Positions 7,267-15,823 of a stretch of 64,000 bases of DNA are shown in pieces. Location of the stretch: contig JAVBOB010000003.1 in assembly GCA_031551125.1 (NCBI GenBank), forward strand, positions 5,852 through 69,851, written 5' to 3'. Position 1 is the stretch's first letter; each line of letters starts with the position of its first letter. This stretch comes from JAIRNF01 sp031551125. Lineage in GTDB: Bacteria; Bacteroidota; Bacteroidia; Bacteroidales; UBA932. A model generated the notes under the pieces. That model had not been told where the DNA came from. It searched no databases and was given only the letters and a program-made list of their open reading frames with translations. Made by a program: the position numbers and the translations under genes.

Positions 7267-7592
7267 AGTTCTATCTTATTTAAAATTCAATGTTTGTAAA
7301 ACGCTATTATGTTATTTTCGGGTCAACGATGCTTCATAAAACTGACGAGCAAAAGTATTAAAGAATACGTTTCGCTGTTCTCTCCTGCATTACTATCGCG
7401 TTAAATAGTCCTAAACGCACAGGAGGCAATCCGCCGTTACTGTACTAGTATTAGCAAGAATGATGCCAAAATTTATTTTATTAAGGATTAGATGAATACA
7501 CTTACTCTCAGCAAACCCACACTACTACACTACCACACTACTACACTACCGCACTACCACACTACTACACTACCACACTACTTTAGAGATTC
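7267..7592. other. Non-coding gap with DUF1573 promoter and a tandem repeat
   Basis: Contains the minus-strand -7 box TACTTTTG (7350-7357) about 85 bases upstream of the DUF1573 gene, and the tandem repeat at 7517-7582. No gene is visible. Confidence 0.6.
7517..7582. repeat. 16-bp tandem repeat of ACACTACT/ACACTACC
   Basis: About four units of ACACTACTACACTACC, themselves built from two nearly identical 8-mers, with one unit degraded to GCACTACC. It ends 11 bases from the stop codon of the DUF5686 gene. The reiterated 8-mer can slip during replication, so length variation between strains is likely. Confidence 0.85.
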
Positions 7593-10265
7593 CTACCTTT
7601 CTCCAAATATATTAAACACGGGTACGCTGATTTTAAAGCCGATGTTGCTGTATTCAAAATCGTCGAAGCCCACAAACACGCCCACTCCGGCTACAAAACC
7701 GATGTTGGTAATGCTATATCCCGCTTCAATATGATGGTTACTGTAAGGTGTTTTCAGGTAGCTGAAATGTAAGCCTTCCTGCCAAAGCGTATTGCTGAGG
7801 AAAGGCAGGTACTTCAGCAACAGGTAGGGTGTTTGATACATCAATCCCGCCTTTACAAACCACTCGTTAGTGCTGGTAGTGTAGGTTTTCGGAAAGTACA
7901 TCATCTTTTCCGTAAAGGTCGAAGTAATCAAATCGGGCTCCTGCGTGTTGAAGTGCTGAAAATCGGCAAAGTGCATTTGTTTGCGGTTAAAGAATTTTCC
8001 CGCACTAACCGAATAGCTGAGCGATTTCATCAAGCCTAAATCCAGCGTCTGTTCAATAGCTGCAAGCCCTAAATCGTAGTTGGTTGAGCTGCTAAATACA
8101 TCGGGTAATCCCTTTTCCCAAGCAACGGAGAAGGTAGGATAGCCGGATCTCACCATACGTTTCACCCGTCCATACATACGATAGTAGTATTGCGGCGTAT
8201 AGCTTAGCTTCGCATACAACACTGTTGAGCGTGTACCGTTAAGCAGGGCCGGATTTTGCAGTACGTATGGATTCACAGGGTCATTGCTCCGGTACTCCCT
8301 ATCCTTAAAAAAGAACGAGTAGTTGGTAGTATTTTCCAACCTTCTACGGTCGGCATAGGTGGCTCTAAACCCGAAGTTAAACCCGTTGGCTATATCTATA
8401 GTGTGAGATAGCTCTACAAACCGATTATCATACAGGTTAATGTAGCTGTAGTGTGCAAATAGCGCCGCATACATATTTGCTGTGAAATCCAAACCGCTTA
8501 GCTCGTTAAAGTCGGTGCTGGAAACGCCACCACGCAGCTGAACGGTAGCCCGCTTCTCCGGCCAGTAACGGTATGAGGCACGCAGAGTACCCATCCACGC
8601 TTCACGGCTAAAGGCATAACGCCCGTTAAGCGCCACCAACAGCGTAGTGGTATCCTTAAACCGCTTGTTGAATCGCACTTCCTGACCATAAGAAAACCCA
8701 TCAACAGGGTGGAACCCATCTGCTCCCAAAGCCAATAACCCGTCATGCGATATGTAGGCGGATGAGTCACCAATGTAGTAACGCTTACCCATTACAAGAC
8801 CGACTATAGTAAACGTTTTACTGTTCTTTTTGGTGCTGTCGGCAAAAGCGCCGCTATGGGTTAAGGAGTCTTTCCGAACGTAGCTCTTCACCTCCGCATT
8901 TGATAAGGGAATAGGGCGCATCTCTGTCCAGTAGAGCGTATCACGCTTTTTAGCCAAGCTGTCCACCTCCAGCTGGTAAGTACGCTCCAGCTCTAGCGGG
9001 TCTTTCTTACTGCCCTCAGCCGCCTGCTGATTTTTCTTAGCCTCCTCTGCCGATTTGCCCATTAGCTTAGCCAGCTCCATTGCCTCACGGGTATTCAAGT
9101 TAGGTTTAGCCATCAGCTGCTCTATGCGGCTATCTATTTTTTGCTTTTTGCTGCTTCCCTTCGCAGAAGCGGATTGTGATGATTCGGTTGCTGCCTTTTT
9201 TGCAGCTGCATCGGCCAGCTTTTGCGCGTTAGGGTTCACCTTCACATCCTCATACTTCACTACCGACTTATAGTTTAGCTCGGCAGCGTTACCCATAACA
9301 GAAACATTAAAATCAAAAAGGTAGCTGATAGGAAGAAATACACCTTTTCTCACCTCTGCAAATGACTGACGGTTACGATACTGCACACCAACCGTTTCGC
9401 CCGACAGGTCAAACTCTTTTACACTCCAGCTGTCCTCGTCAATATAGAGGTATCCGCTCACCAACAGCTTACTCTTCTGCTTGGGCACTACTTTTATCTT
9501 ATTAGTAAGCCGTTCTCCCTCAAACGAACATCCTTCGTAAACAAAACGGTAGCTGGAAAACGCGTTAGGAGCAAGAGGCGATATAAACATATCACCATTG
9601 GTGTCGTATATGTTAACGCTTATCTGCGAAAAGTAAAAATCGCCCATACCTTGAGGGAAAGTGCCGGATACCGACTTTACCTTCTGCTTAAAAATGTTCG
9701 GCGCGCGAAAGCTGATTTCGTTCACCGATTCTTGAAGATATTGCTCACCCTCCTTTAGGCCCAGCTGTTTAATTTCTTTCCCCGCCATCACCTTTACCAT
9801 ACCCGATATTTTTTTGATGGTCAGCGTGCCTTTCAGGTAAACGTTAGACTTATACTCACTCACCTGATTAAGGTAGTACGGCGCCATGCCTATTGCCTTA
9901 CGCATAATACGGTATGCGGGGTCTTCAACTTTTCCACCCGTACCAACTACGGCATCGGCAAGCATGTAGGGTTTTTCGGTTAGCACTACGCGTAGGTTGG
10001 TGCTGCCGCCTTCCGGTACGGTTACGGCTTGCTCTACGGTTTCATGCCCCAACGATTGAAAAGAACAGCGATAGGTACCTGCCTTTACTTTAAGAGAAAA
10101 CTGTCCGTTTTCACCTGCCGAAGCACCCTGTGCAATATCTTTAACGTAAATAACGGCATAAGGAACTGGTTCGTCCCGCTCGTTGACAATAGTTCCGTTC
10201 AACAGCTGCGCTCCGGCCGACAGGCTAATAAATAAAAGGGGTAGAAAAAGTATGGGTAGTTTCAT
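7593..10265 (-). CDS. DUF5686 and carboxypeptidase regulatory-like domain outer-membrane protein
   Basis: This 890-residue protein has a signal peptide (residues 1-19). A CarboxypepD_reg-like beta-sandwich domain follows at about residues 22-105 (LNGTIVNERDEPVPYAVIYVK). The large DUF5686 region occupies the rest and contains many alternating hydrophobic strands ending in aromatic residues, as in an outer-membrane beta-barrel. It ends in a typical barrel terminus, SVPVFNIFGER. A Lys/Ala/Ser-rich linker sits near residues 355-440. The family is Bacteroidota-specific; its function is unknown. A -7 box lies 114 bases upstream, with a family A hairpin between box and ATG. Confidence 0.93.
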   Translation of the reverse strand: MKLPILFLPLLFISLSAGAQLLNGTIVNERDEPVPYAVIYVKDIAQGASAGENGQFSLKVKAGTYRCSFQSLGHETVEQAVTVPEGGSTNLRVVLTEKPYMLADAVVGTGGKVEDPAYRIMRKAIGMAPYYLNQVSEYKSNVYLKGTLTIKKISGMVKVMAGKEIKQLGLKEGEQYLQESVNEISFRAPNIFKQKVKSVSGTFPQGMGDFYFSQISVNIYDTNGDMFISPLAPNAFSSYRFVYEGCSFEGERLTNKIKVVPKQKSKLLVSGYLYIDEDSWSVKEFDLSGETVGVQYRNRQSFAEVRKGVFLPISYLFDFNVSVMGNAAELNYKSVVKYEDVKVNPNAQKLADAAAKKAATESSQSASAKGSSKKQKIDSRIEQLMAKPNLNTREAMELAKLMGKSAEEAKKNQQAAEGSKKDPLELERTYQLEVDSLAKKRDTLYWTEMRPIPLSNAEVKSYVRKDSLTHSGAFADSTKKNSKTFTIVGLVMGKRYYIGDSSAYISHDGLLALGADGFHPVDGFSYGQEVRFNKRFKDTTTLLVALNGRYAFSREAWMGTLRASYRYWPEKRATVQLRGGVSSTDFNELSGLDFTANMYAALFAHYSYINLYDNRFVELSHTIDIANGFNFGFRATYADRRRLENTTNYSFFFKDREYRSNDPVNPYVLQNPALLNGTRSTVLYAKLSYTPQYYYRMYGRVKRMVRSGYPTFSVAWEKGLPDVFSSSTNYDLGLAAIEQTLDLGLMKSLSYSVSAGKFFNRKQMHFADFQHFNTQEPDLITSTFTEKMMYFPKTYTTSTNEWFVKAGLMYQTPYLLLKYLPFLSNTLWQEGLHFSYLKTPYSNHHIEAGYSITNIGFVAGVGVFVGFDDFEYSNIGFKISVPVFNIFGER

Positions 10266-10268
10266 AAA

Positions 10269-10310
10269 GACCTCTCCCCTAGCCCCTCTCCTTTGGAGAG
10301 GGGAATAGGC
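10269..10310. repeat. GGAGAGGGG palindromic repeat (family A), copy 4
   Basis: Directly upstream of the DUF5686 start and inside its predicted leader. CCCCTCTCC, TTT, GGAGAGGGG is a compact hairpin that could influence translation of that gene. Confidence 0.8.
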
Positions 10311-10378
10311 TACGAATTAGTATTTACTATGAGCCTAACGCATAATTCAAACACACCTTGCTCGAAATAACATACTTT

Positions 10379-10386
10379 CAAAGTTA
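10379..10386 (-). promoter_or_regulatory. TAnnTTTG -7 box for the DUF5686 gene
   Basis: TAACTTTG on the minus strand; the predicted leader is about 105 bases. Confidence 0.5.
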
Positions 10387-10420
10387 TAGCTTGAGCTGTA
10401 CGTATTTTCTTCAACGCATG

Positions 10421-10459
10421 TTCCCCTTTCCAAAGGAGAGGGGTTAGGGGTGAGGCTCT
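10421..10459. repeat. GGAGAGGGG palindromic repeat (family A), copy 5, inverted
   Basis: Reverse-oriented copy (CCAAAGGAGAGGGGTTAGGGG) overlapping the stop codon of the osmC-family gene. Copies 4 and 5 face each other across 110 bases and could pair with one another. Confidence 0.75.
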
Positions 10460-10871
10460 ACTCCCCCTTATACTTCAGCGTTACCGTTTGCTTCAAATCC
10501 GGATGCAGACTCTTAGCTACAGGGCATTGCTCTGCTGACAATTCCAACAGCTTACGCTCCTTATCGCTGTAGCTATTATGCGGAAGTGTAATTTCTACAA
10601 TCAGCTCAACCACGCGGCGGGGATTTGTCCCCATAACCTTAGTGGTTTTAGCCGTTGCTCCGTCAATAGAGAACTTATGAGCGTTGGCAGCCATACCCAT
10701 AATGGTAAGCATGCAGCTACCAAAAGCGGTAGCAAAAAGATCGGTGGGAGAAAATGCTTCGCCCTTACCGTTGTTGTCGGTAGGCGCATCAGTCATTAGC
10801 TTACTACCGGATTGCAGGTGGGTTGCTTCTGTACGCAAATCACCTAAATAGATGGTGTGAACTGTTTCCAT
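10458..10871 (-). CDS. OsmC-family peroxiredoxin-like protein
   Basis: This 137-residue OsmC/Ohr-superfamily protein has the two reactive cysteines in the expected contexts: C53 in AFGSCMLTIMG and C116 in SAEQCPVAKSLHP. These thiol peroxidases reduce organic hydroperoxides in the cytoplasm. The surrounding pattern, FSPTDLFATAFGSC and KVMGTNPRRVVEL, is the OsmC rather than the Ohr subtype. The full-length domain is present and no signal peptide is seen. It precedes the convergent family A element at its 3' end. Confidence 0.93.
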   Translation of the reverse strand: METVHTIYLGDLRTEATHLQSGSKLMTDAPTDNNGKGEAFSPTDLFATAFGSCMLTIMGMAANAHKFSIDGATAKTTKVMGTNPRRVVELIVEITLPHNSYSDKERKLLELSAEQCPVAKSLHPDLKQTVTLKYKGE

Positions 10872-10989
10872 AAAGTGAACAAAAAATTAAGAGTACAGAA
10901 TTAGGAATAATACCAACTGTTTGCCACTGTAAACAAGTTTTGCAGCAACGAGCAATTATTCTTTATTCATTATTCCTAATTCAAAATTA

Positions 10990-11871
10990 TTATAGGGTTT
11001 GCTTGCTTTCCGCAGCAACATCCTTGTTTACTTTCTTTATTAAGCCTTGCAGCACATTACCGGGTCCTAGCTCTACAAATTCGGTAGCGCCGTCGGCAAT
11101 CATGTTCTGTACGGTTTGCGTCCAACGAACAGGAGCTGTAAGCTGAGCCACCAAGTTTTTCTTAATCGCTTCAGGGTCGGTATAAGGTTTAGCATCCACG
11201 TTTTGATAAACGGGGCAAACAGGCTTATTTAGTACGGTTGCCTTAATGGCAGCCTCGAGCTCTAGGCGGGCAGGCTCCATAAGCGGCGAGTGGAATGCGC
11301 CACCCACAGGGAGCACCAATGCTCGTTTGGCTCCGGCAGCCTTCAGCAGCTCACATGCCTGCTGCACGGCTTCTACGGCTCCTGATATTACCAGCTGACC
11401 GGGACAGTTGTAGTTAGCGGCAACAACCACACCGTTCACGGCTGCGCAAACTTCCTCCACCTTGCTGTCGTCCAAACCCAGCACGGCAGCCATAGTTGAC
11501 GGTTCTTTCTCGCAAGCCTTTTGCATAGCCATAGCACGTGCCGATACCAGCCTCAACCCGTCCTCAAAGTTCATTGCTCCGGCGCTTACCAAAGCGGAGA
11601 ACTCTCCCAACGAGTGTCCGGCAACCATATCAGGTTTAAAATCAGACAACGACTTGGCAAGAATAACCGAGTGCAAGAAGATAGCAGGTTGCGTTACCTT
11701 CGTTTGCTTCAAATCCTCATCGGTTCCGGCAAACATAAGGTCGGTGATGCGGAATCCGAGAATCTCGTTAGCCTGCTCAAACATTTCCTTTGCCTTGGGT
11801 AGCTCATCGTATAAGTTTTTACCCATTCCTACGAATTGGGCGCCTTGCCCGGGAAATACGTATGCTTTCAT
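10990..11871 (-). CDS. fabD: Malonyl-CoA:ACP transacylase
   Basis: This 293-residue enzyme transfers malonyl from CoA to acyl carrier protein, starting type II fatty-acid elongation in the cytoplasm. FPGQGAQFVGMG forms the N-terminal signature. The nucleophile is S87 in GHSLGE, and the partner histidine is H194 in GAFHSPLM. The conserved arginine region ARAMAMQKACE lies between. Length matches FabD. No other fab genes adjoin it here. A -7 box lies 31 bases upstream. Confidence 0.96.
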   Translation of the reverse strand: MKAYVFPGQGAQFVGMGKNLYDELPKAKEMFEQANEILGFRITDLMFAGTDEDLKQTKVTQPAIFLHSVILAKSLSDFKPDMVAGHSLGEFSALVSAGAMNFEDGLRLVSARAMAMQKACEKEPSTMAAVLGLDDSKVEEVCAAVNGVVVAANYNCPGQLVISGAVEAVQQACELLKAAGAKRALVLPVGGAFHSPLMEPARLELEAAIKATVLNKPVCPVYQNVDAKPYTDPEAIKKNLVAQLTAPVRWTQTVQNMIADGATEFVELGPGNVLQGLIKKVNKDVAAESKQTL

Positions 11872-11902
11872 TATTGTGCGTAGTTTAGTTAAACACGAAG
11901 AG

Positions 11903-11910
11903 CAAAGATA
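11903..11910 (-). promoter_or_regulatory. TAnnTTTG -7 box for fabD
   Basis: TATCTTTG on the minus strand, 31 bases upstream of the fabD ATG. Confidence 0.55.
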
Positions 11911-11920
11911 GGGAAATATA

Positions 11921-12180
11921 GTGAATGGTGAGTAGTGAGTGGTTAATGGTGAATGGTGAATGGTTGCTGATAGGGCATTAATGAATTAGTGGGGGGAGAA
12001 TAGACAAGAGTTGCTTTTTCTTTGTGCCTTTTATGGTTAAAGTTAAAGAACTCTTCTTGCCATTGGCATGCAAACCCTACAGACTACCATTCGTTTAACG
12101 TCTAACCTTTCACTACTCACCTTTAACTATTCACCTTTAACCATTCACCATTAACTATTCACCTTTAACTATTCACCTTT
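11921..12180. repeat. Facing blocks of GAATGGTGAA-type repeats
   Basis: 11921-11966 repeats GTGAATGGTGA-like units. 12111-12180 repeats the complement (CACCTTTAACTATT, twice almost exactly). The blocks can pair across about 145 bases. Related strings recur at 47850, 49930 and 52917. No gene lies between fabD and tRNA-Arg. Confidence 0.65.
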
Positions 12181-12185
12181 TTTAC

Positions 12186-12193
12186 TATCTTTG
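12186..12193 (+). promoter_or_regulatory. TAnnTTTG -7 box for tRNA-Arg
   Basis: TATCTTTG ends 18 bases before the mature tRNA 5' end. The tRNA-Pro gene has the identical box at a similar distance. Confidence 0.6.
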
Positions 12194-12211
12194 TTCCCTC
12201 GAAAAAAGTTT

Positions 12212-12285
12212 GGCCCCGTAGTTCAGCTGAATAGAATGTCAGATTCCGGTTCTGAAGGTCACAGGTTTGAATCCTGTCGGGGTCA
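12212..12285 (+). tRNA. tRNA-Arg (anticodon CCG)
   Basis: The 74-nt cloverleaf folds cleanly. Acceptor GGCCCCG pairs with CGGGGTC (one G-U). The D stem is GTTC/GAAT. Anticodon stem TCAGA/TCTGA encloses the loop TTCCGGT, and T arm ACAGG/CCTGT encloses TTTGAAT. Loop positions 34-36 read CCG, decoding CGG (Arg). The discriminator is A and CCA is not encoded. A strong hairpin terminator follows. Confidence 0.96.
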
Positions 12286-12308
12286 CTAAGCAAAACCTAG
12301 TAAAGTAA

Positions 12309-12336
12309 AGCCTTGCAGCAATGCGGGGCTTTTTTG
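12309..12336 (+). terminator. Rho-independent terminator of tRNA-Arg
   Basis: Stem AGCCTTGCA / TGCGGGGCT with loop GCAA, followed by six T residues. Confidence 0.85.
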
Positions 12337-12385
12337 CTTTGCCTATTTGAAGTCTTTGCTCAAAAAAGTCAACTTTTCCCGCAAA

Positions 12386-12403
12386 TTGTAACATCCGTTA
12401 CAA
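12386..12403. promoter_or_regulatory. Crp/Fnr-type palindrome upstream of nrfH
   Basis: TTGTAAC, ATCC, GTTACAA is a perfect inverted repeat with 7-base arms. Its size and half-site style fit Crp/Fnr-superfamily regulators, which include the NO- and anaerobiosis-responsive ones. It is centred at 12394.5, about 41-42 bases before the start expected from the -7 box at 12424-12431. That is the class II activator position. The identity of the regulator is inference. Confidence 0.7.
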
Positions 12404-12423
12404 AATATTTCAAAAAGAATTTA

Positions 12424-12431
12424 TAAGTTTG
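12424..12431 (+). promoter_or_regulatory. TAnnTTTG -7 box of the nrf operon
   Basis: TAAGTTTG, 27 bases upstream of the nrfH ATG. No -33 motif is evident, as expected for an activator-dependent promoter. Confidence 0.65.
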
Positions 12432-12458
12432 CCTTGATACCAAACCGGAGTTTTACCT

Positions 12459-13040
12459 ATGAAAAAGTTCCTGAGCCGCATACCACGTAAAATGATTCTC
12501 CCGTTTTTTATTGCAGGGGGAGTTCTGGCCGGTTTGGGCACATACACCGTGTACATGTCCAGGGCACACTCCTACCTGTCTGATGACCCCTCGGCTTGCG
12601 TTAACTGCCACATCATGACACCTTACTATCAATCGTGGAATCACAGCTCGCACGCCAAATGGACAAACTGTAACGACTGCCACGTACCACACAACAACGT
12701 ATTTGCCAAGTATGCCTTTAAAGCAAAAGACGGTCTGTATCATGCCGCCGTATTTACGGTTAAAGGCGAACCACAGGTAATACGTCCGCGCGAAGCAAGC
12801 AATAACGTAATAATGGAAAACTGCATCCGTTGTCACACGCAGCTGAATACCGAATTCGTAAAAACGGGAATGATAAGCTATACCGAAGCAAAAAACGGGC
12901 AGGGAAAGGCCTGTTGGGACTGCCACACGCAGATTCCGCACACCAAGGTAAGCAACCTCAACTCCTCTCCCAACGCCATTGTTCCGTTGCCCGAGTCACC
13001 CGTACCTGCATGGTTGAAAAAAGTAATGAACGAAAAATAG
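12459..13040 (+). CDS. nrfH: Cytochrome c nitrite reductase small subunit NrfH
   Basis: This 193-residue membrane-anchored tetraheme quinol dehydrogenase passes electrons from menaquinol to NrfA. One N-terminal transmembrane anchor lies at about residues 13-33. Four CxxCH heme sites are at C47-H51, C71-H75, C122-H126 and C152-H156. M53, just after the first motif (CVNCHIM), matches the unusual methionine ligand of heme 1 in NrfH. It belongs to the NapC/NirT family. It is the first gene of the operon, 16 bases upstream of nrfA, behind a Crp/Fnr-type site. Confidence 0.96.
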   Translation: MKKFLSRIPRKMILPFFIAGGVLAGLGTYTVYMSRAHSYLSDDPSACVNCHIMTPYYQSWNHSSHAKWTNCNDCHVPHNNVFAKYAFKAKDGLYHAAVFTVKGEPQVIRPREASNNVIMENCIRCHTQLNTEFVKTGMISYTEAKNGQGKACWDCHTQIPHTKVSNLNSSPNAIVPLPESPVPAWLKKVMNEK

Positions 13041-13056
13041 TAAAATCCGAAAAGCT

Positions 13057-14556
13057 ATGTTTGGAAAATTAGCAGAAGCAATCAAACGCAAACCCATTAT
13101 TGGGTGGGGAGTATTTGCTGCCGTTATGGTAGCGGTATTTGTACTGGGGCTTCTTGCCGCATCCATTACCGAGCGGCGGGCAGAAATTGCCACCCTGTAC
13201 AACAACAAAAAGGTAGATATAACCGGAATAGAATCGCGTAACGAGCGGTGGGGTGAGAACTATCCTCGCGAGTACAACACGTGGAAGAAAACGGCCGACA
13301 TGGATTTTCGCAGCAAACACCTGGGAAATATGCAGGAAGACGTGTTGGAAAGTCGCCCCGAAATGGTAGTGCTGTGGGCAGGATATGCCTTTTCTCGAGA
13401 CTACTCAGCACCGCGCGGACACATGCACGCCATAGAGGATGTACGTGCAACACTACGTACAGGCACACCCGATGAGAGCACGAAAGATATGCAGCCCTCA
13501 ACCTGTTGGTCTTGTAAAAGCCCCGACGTTCCACGCATGATGCACGAAGTTGGAATTGAAGTTTTCTATAAAACCCCGTGGAGCGGTATGGGTGACCAAA
13601 TAGTAAATCCGATTGGTTGTGCCGATTGTCATGACCCTAAGACAATGAACCTTACCATTACCCGCCCCGCCCTGATTGAGGCGTTTGAGCGACAGGGAAA
13701 GAATATTGCCGAGGTAAGCCCACAGGATATGCGCACGTTGGTATGCGCACAATGTCACGTTGAATACTTTTTCAAGGGAGATGGCAAATACCTAACCTTT
13801 CCGTGGGATGGCGGTATGACGGTTGAAGATATGGAAAAATACTACGATAACGCCGAGTATAAAGATTGGGTACATGCGCTGAGCCGTGCGCCCATGCTAA
13901 AAGCACAACATCCCGACTACGAATTATTCTTACTTGGTCCTCACTCTCAGCGCGGTTTAGCCTGTGCAGACTGCCACATGCCTTACATGGCTGAAGGCGG
14001 TATAAAATACTCAAACCATCAGGTAATGAGTCCGCTGAAAAACATATCAAGCACTTGCCAAACCTGTCACCGCGACTCGGAAGAGAAGCTACTCAGCTAT
14101 GTGTACCAGTATCAGGACAAGGCTCTTGAGATTCGCAATCGGGTAGAGAAAGAGCTGTCGAAAGCCCACATTATGGCAAAAACAGCGTGGGATAAAGGTG
14201 CATCGGAAGCCGAAATGGCCACTGTACTAACGTTGTTACGTCAGGCGCAGTGGCGTTGGGACTTTGCCGTTGCCTCTCATGGTGCATCATTCCATGCCCC
14301 TGTAGAAACGCAGCGTATTCTGGCGCACAGCCTCGACAAATCGTTGCTGGCGCAGCTGCAAGTTCAAAAAGTACTCTTTGCTCATGGCGTAACAGATGTA
14401 GCCATGCCCGATATTTCTACTAAAGATAAAGCACAGGCATACATTGGCTTGGATATGAAAACACTTAAGGAAGAAAAAGCCAAATGGATGCAAAATGTAG
14501 TACCTAAGTGGGTAGAAGAGGCTAAGAAGAAAGACCGTTTGATAAGCAGCATTTAG
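13057..14556 (+). CDS. nrfA: Ammonia-forming cytochrome c nitrite reductase NrfA
   Basis: This 499-residue pentaheme catalytic subunit reduces nitrite to ammonium in six electrons, and reduces NO, in the periplasm. The active-site heme has the diagnostic CWSCK motif (C150-K154, lysine ligand). Four classical CxxCH sites follow at C188, C230, C303 and C334. K282, Q284 and H285 in LKAQHPDYE, and E236-Y237 after heme 3, fit the calcium-site and catalytic residues. An N-terminal hydrophobic segment (about 16-37) is a signal peptide or anchor. Length is typical. It forms the NrfHA complex with the gene upstream. Confidence 0.98.
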   Translation: MFGKLAEAIKRKPIIGWGVFAAVMVAVFVLGLLAASITERRAEIATLYNNKKVDITGIESRNERWGENYPREYNTWKKTADMDFRSKHLGNMQEDVLESRPEMVVLWAGYAFSRDYSAPRGHMHAIEDVRATLRTGTPDESTKDMQPSTCWSCKSPDVPRMMHEVGIEVFYKTPWSGMGDQIVNPIGCADCHDPKTMNLTITRPALIEAFERQGKNIAEVSPQDMRTLVCAQCHVEYFFKGDGKYLTFPWDGGMTVEDMEKYYDNAEYKDWVHALSRAPMLKAQHPDYELFLLGPHSQRGLACADCHMPYMAEGGIKYSNHQVMSPLKNISSTCQTCHRDSEEKLLSYVYQYQDKALEIRNRVEKELSKAHIMAKTAWDKGASEAEMATVLTLLRQAQWRWDFAVASHGASFHAPVETQRILAHSLDKSLLAQLQVQKVLFAHGVTDVAMPDISTKDKAQAYIGLDMKTLKEEKAKWMQNVVPKWVEEAKKKDRLISSI

Positions 14557-14563
14557 GCAGTAA

Positions 14564-15823
14564 GTGGAAAAGAACAAAAGAAAATTTTGGCAATTCCCGT
14601 GGCAATACAAGGAGGCTGTTGCATTTGTTATCGGAATTGTTGTCATCGGTTTAGCGCTACAGCTGCTGGTTGGTGCATTCAATTTTGCTTTGCTAAGATG
14701 GCCTGTAAACGGTATTCTGGGTGCTGCAACCATTTTGCTGTTGATACTGTTTTCGCTTAAACGAAAAAGCCCTTTTTACCTGTGGTTTTCCGGTGTACCC
14801 ATGGCTGTTACGCTGGTATGCACGCTGGTGATTTCGGGTATAATTATGGGGCTTACCCCTCAAGCCGTTGAGGGCAGCACAGCTACTGATTGGGCTTCAC
14901 GCATCGGTCTTACCCGCATGACCTCCTCATGGCCTTTTGTGCTGATTTACTTTGTTAGCTTACTTTCTCTTGGCGCGCTAACCATACGCCGCCTTATTCC
15001 TTTCCGCATCAAACACTATGCCTTTTACCTCAACCACATTGGGCTATGGCTATTGCTCTTTGCTGCCGGAATAGGCGCTGCAGATATTAAACGCTACGTA
15101 ATGCACGTTCGTGAAGGTGAGATAGAGTGGCGTGTTTACAACAATAAAAACGAGGTGCTGGACTTGCCCGTTGCTATTAAGCTCAACGATTTTTTAATGG
15201 AAGAATATCCACCCATGTTAACCATTATAAACAGGGAAACAGGAGCCATTCAGCCCGAAAACAAACCCGAATACTTCCATATTGACGAGAAGCAGCAAAA
15301 GGGTAAGCTGAACGGTTGGACCATTGTACTGAAAGAATATATACATGAGGCGGTACGCAACAGCGACAGTACCTATCAAGAAGTACACATGCCGGGAGCA
15401 TCGCCCGCAGCAAGAATAGAAATTAGCAACCTACAAAGCGGAATAACAACAGAAGGTTGGGTTTGCTCCGGTAACAGCGCTCAGCTGTACAAGGTGCTGA
15501 ATCTTGATGAACATTACTGTGTAGCCATGACACGTCCCGAACCCAAGCGTTTCATTTCCGACATCAATATTTACACGGAAAACGGAGGCCAAGCACACGC
15601 CAAAGTCGAAGTTAACAAACCATACAAAATAGGACATTGGATGTTGTACCAGTACGGCTACGACAACGATGCAGGCAAGCTATCTACATACAGCAGCTTT
15701 GAGCTGGTGTATGATCCTTGGGTAGCTCCCGTTTACATTGGAATTATTTTGCTCGCCTGCGGCTCAATCTGCATGCTTTGGAGTGGTAACAGAAGAAAGG
15801 AGGACAACAATGACGTGGAATGA
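14564..15823 (+). CDS. resB: ResB-family cytochrome c biogenesis protein
   Basis: This 419-residue protein is one half of the system II (Ccs) machinery that attaches heme to apocytochromes c. Hydrophobic segments lie at about residues 18-40, 50-65, 75-95, 120-140 and 155-172. A long extracytoplasmic ResB-type domain follows, then a final membrane helix near 390-410 (VYIGIILLACGSICML). The start is GTG, 7 bases after the nrfA stop. No ATG precedes the first membrane segment, so the GTG is needed. With ccsA downstream it forms a dedicated assembly pair for the nine hemes of NrfHA. Confidence 0.88.
   Translation: MEKNKRKFWQFPWQYKEAVAFVIGIVVIGLALQLLVGAFNFALLRWPVNGILGAATILLLILFSLKRKSPFYLWFSGVPMAVTLVCTLVISGIIMGLTPQAVEGSTATDWASRIGLTRMTSSWPFVLIYFVSLLSLGALTIRRLIPFRIKHYAFYLNHIGLWLLLFAAGIGAADIKRYVMHVREGEIEWRVYNNKNEVLDLPVAIKLNDFLMEEYPPMLTIINRETGAIQPENKPEYFHIDEKQQKGKLNGWTIVLKEYIHEAVRNSDSTYQEVHMPGASPAARIEISNLQSGITTEGWVCSGNSAQLYKVLNLDEHYCVAMTRPEPKRFISDINIYTENGGQAHAKVEVNKPYKIGHWMLYQYGYDNDAGKLSTYSSFELVYDPWVAPVYIGIILLACGSICMLWSGNRRKEDNNDVE

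Noticed and set aside
7517..7582. CRISPR-like repetition
   Set aside because: Units are contiguous 8/16-mers without spacers, and no cas gene is present; it is a simple tandem repeat.
7492..7734. Plus-strand ORF containing repeated LPHYHTTT
   Set aside because: It is a translation of the 16-bp DNA tandem repeat and overlaps the DUF5686 gene.
13069..14050. Minus-strand ORFs overlapping nrfA
   Set aside because: nrfA has all five heme motifs in one uninterrupted frame, so the antisense ORFs are shadows.
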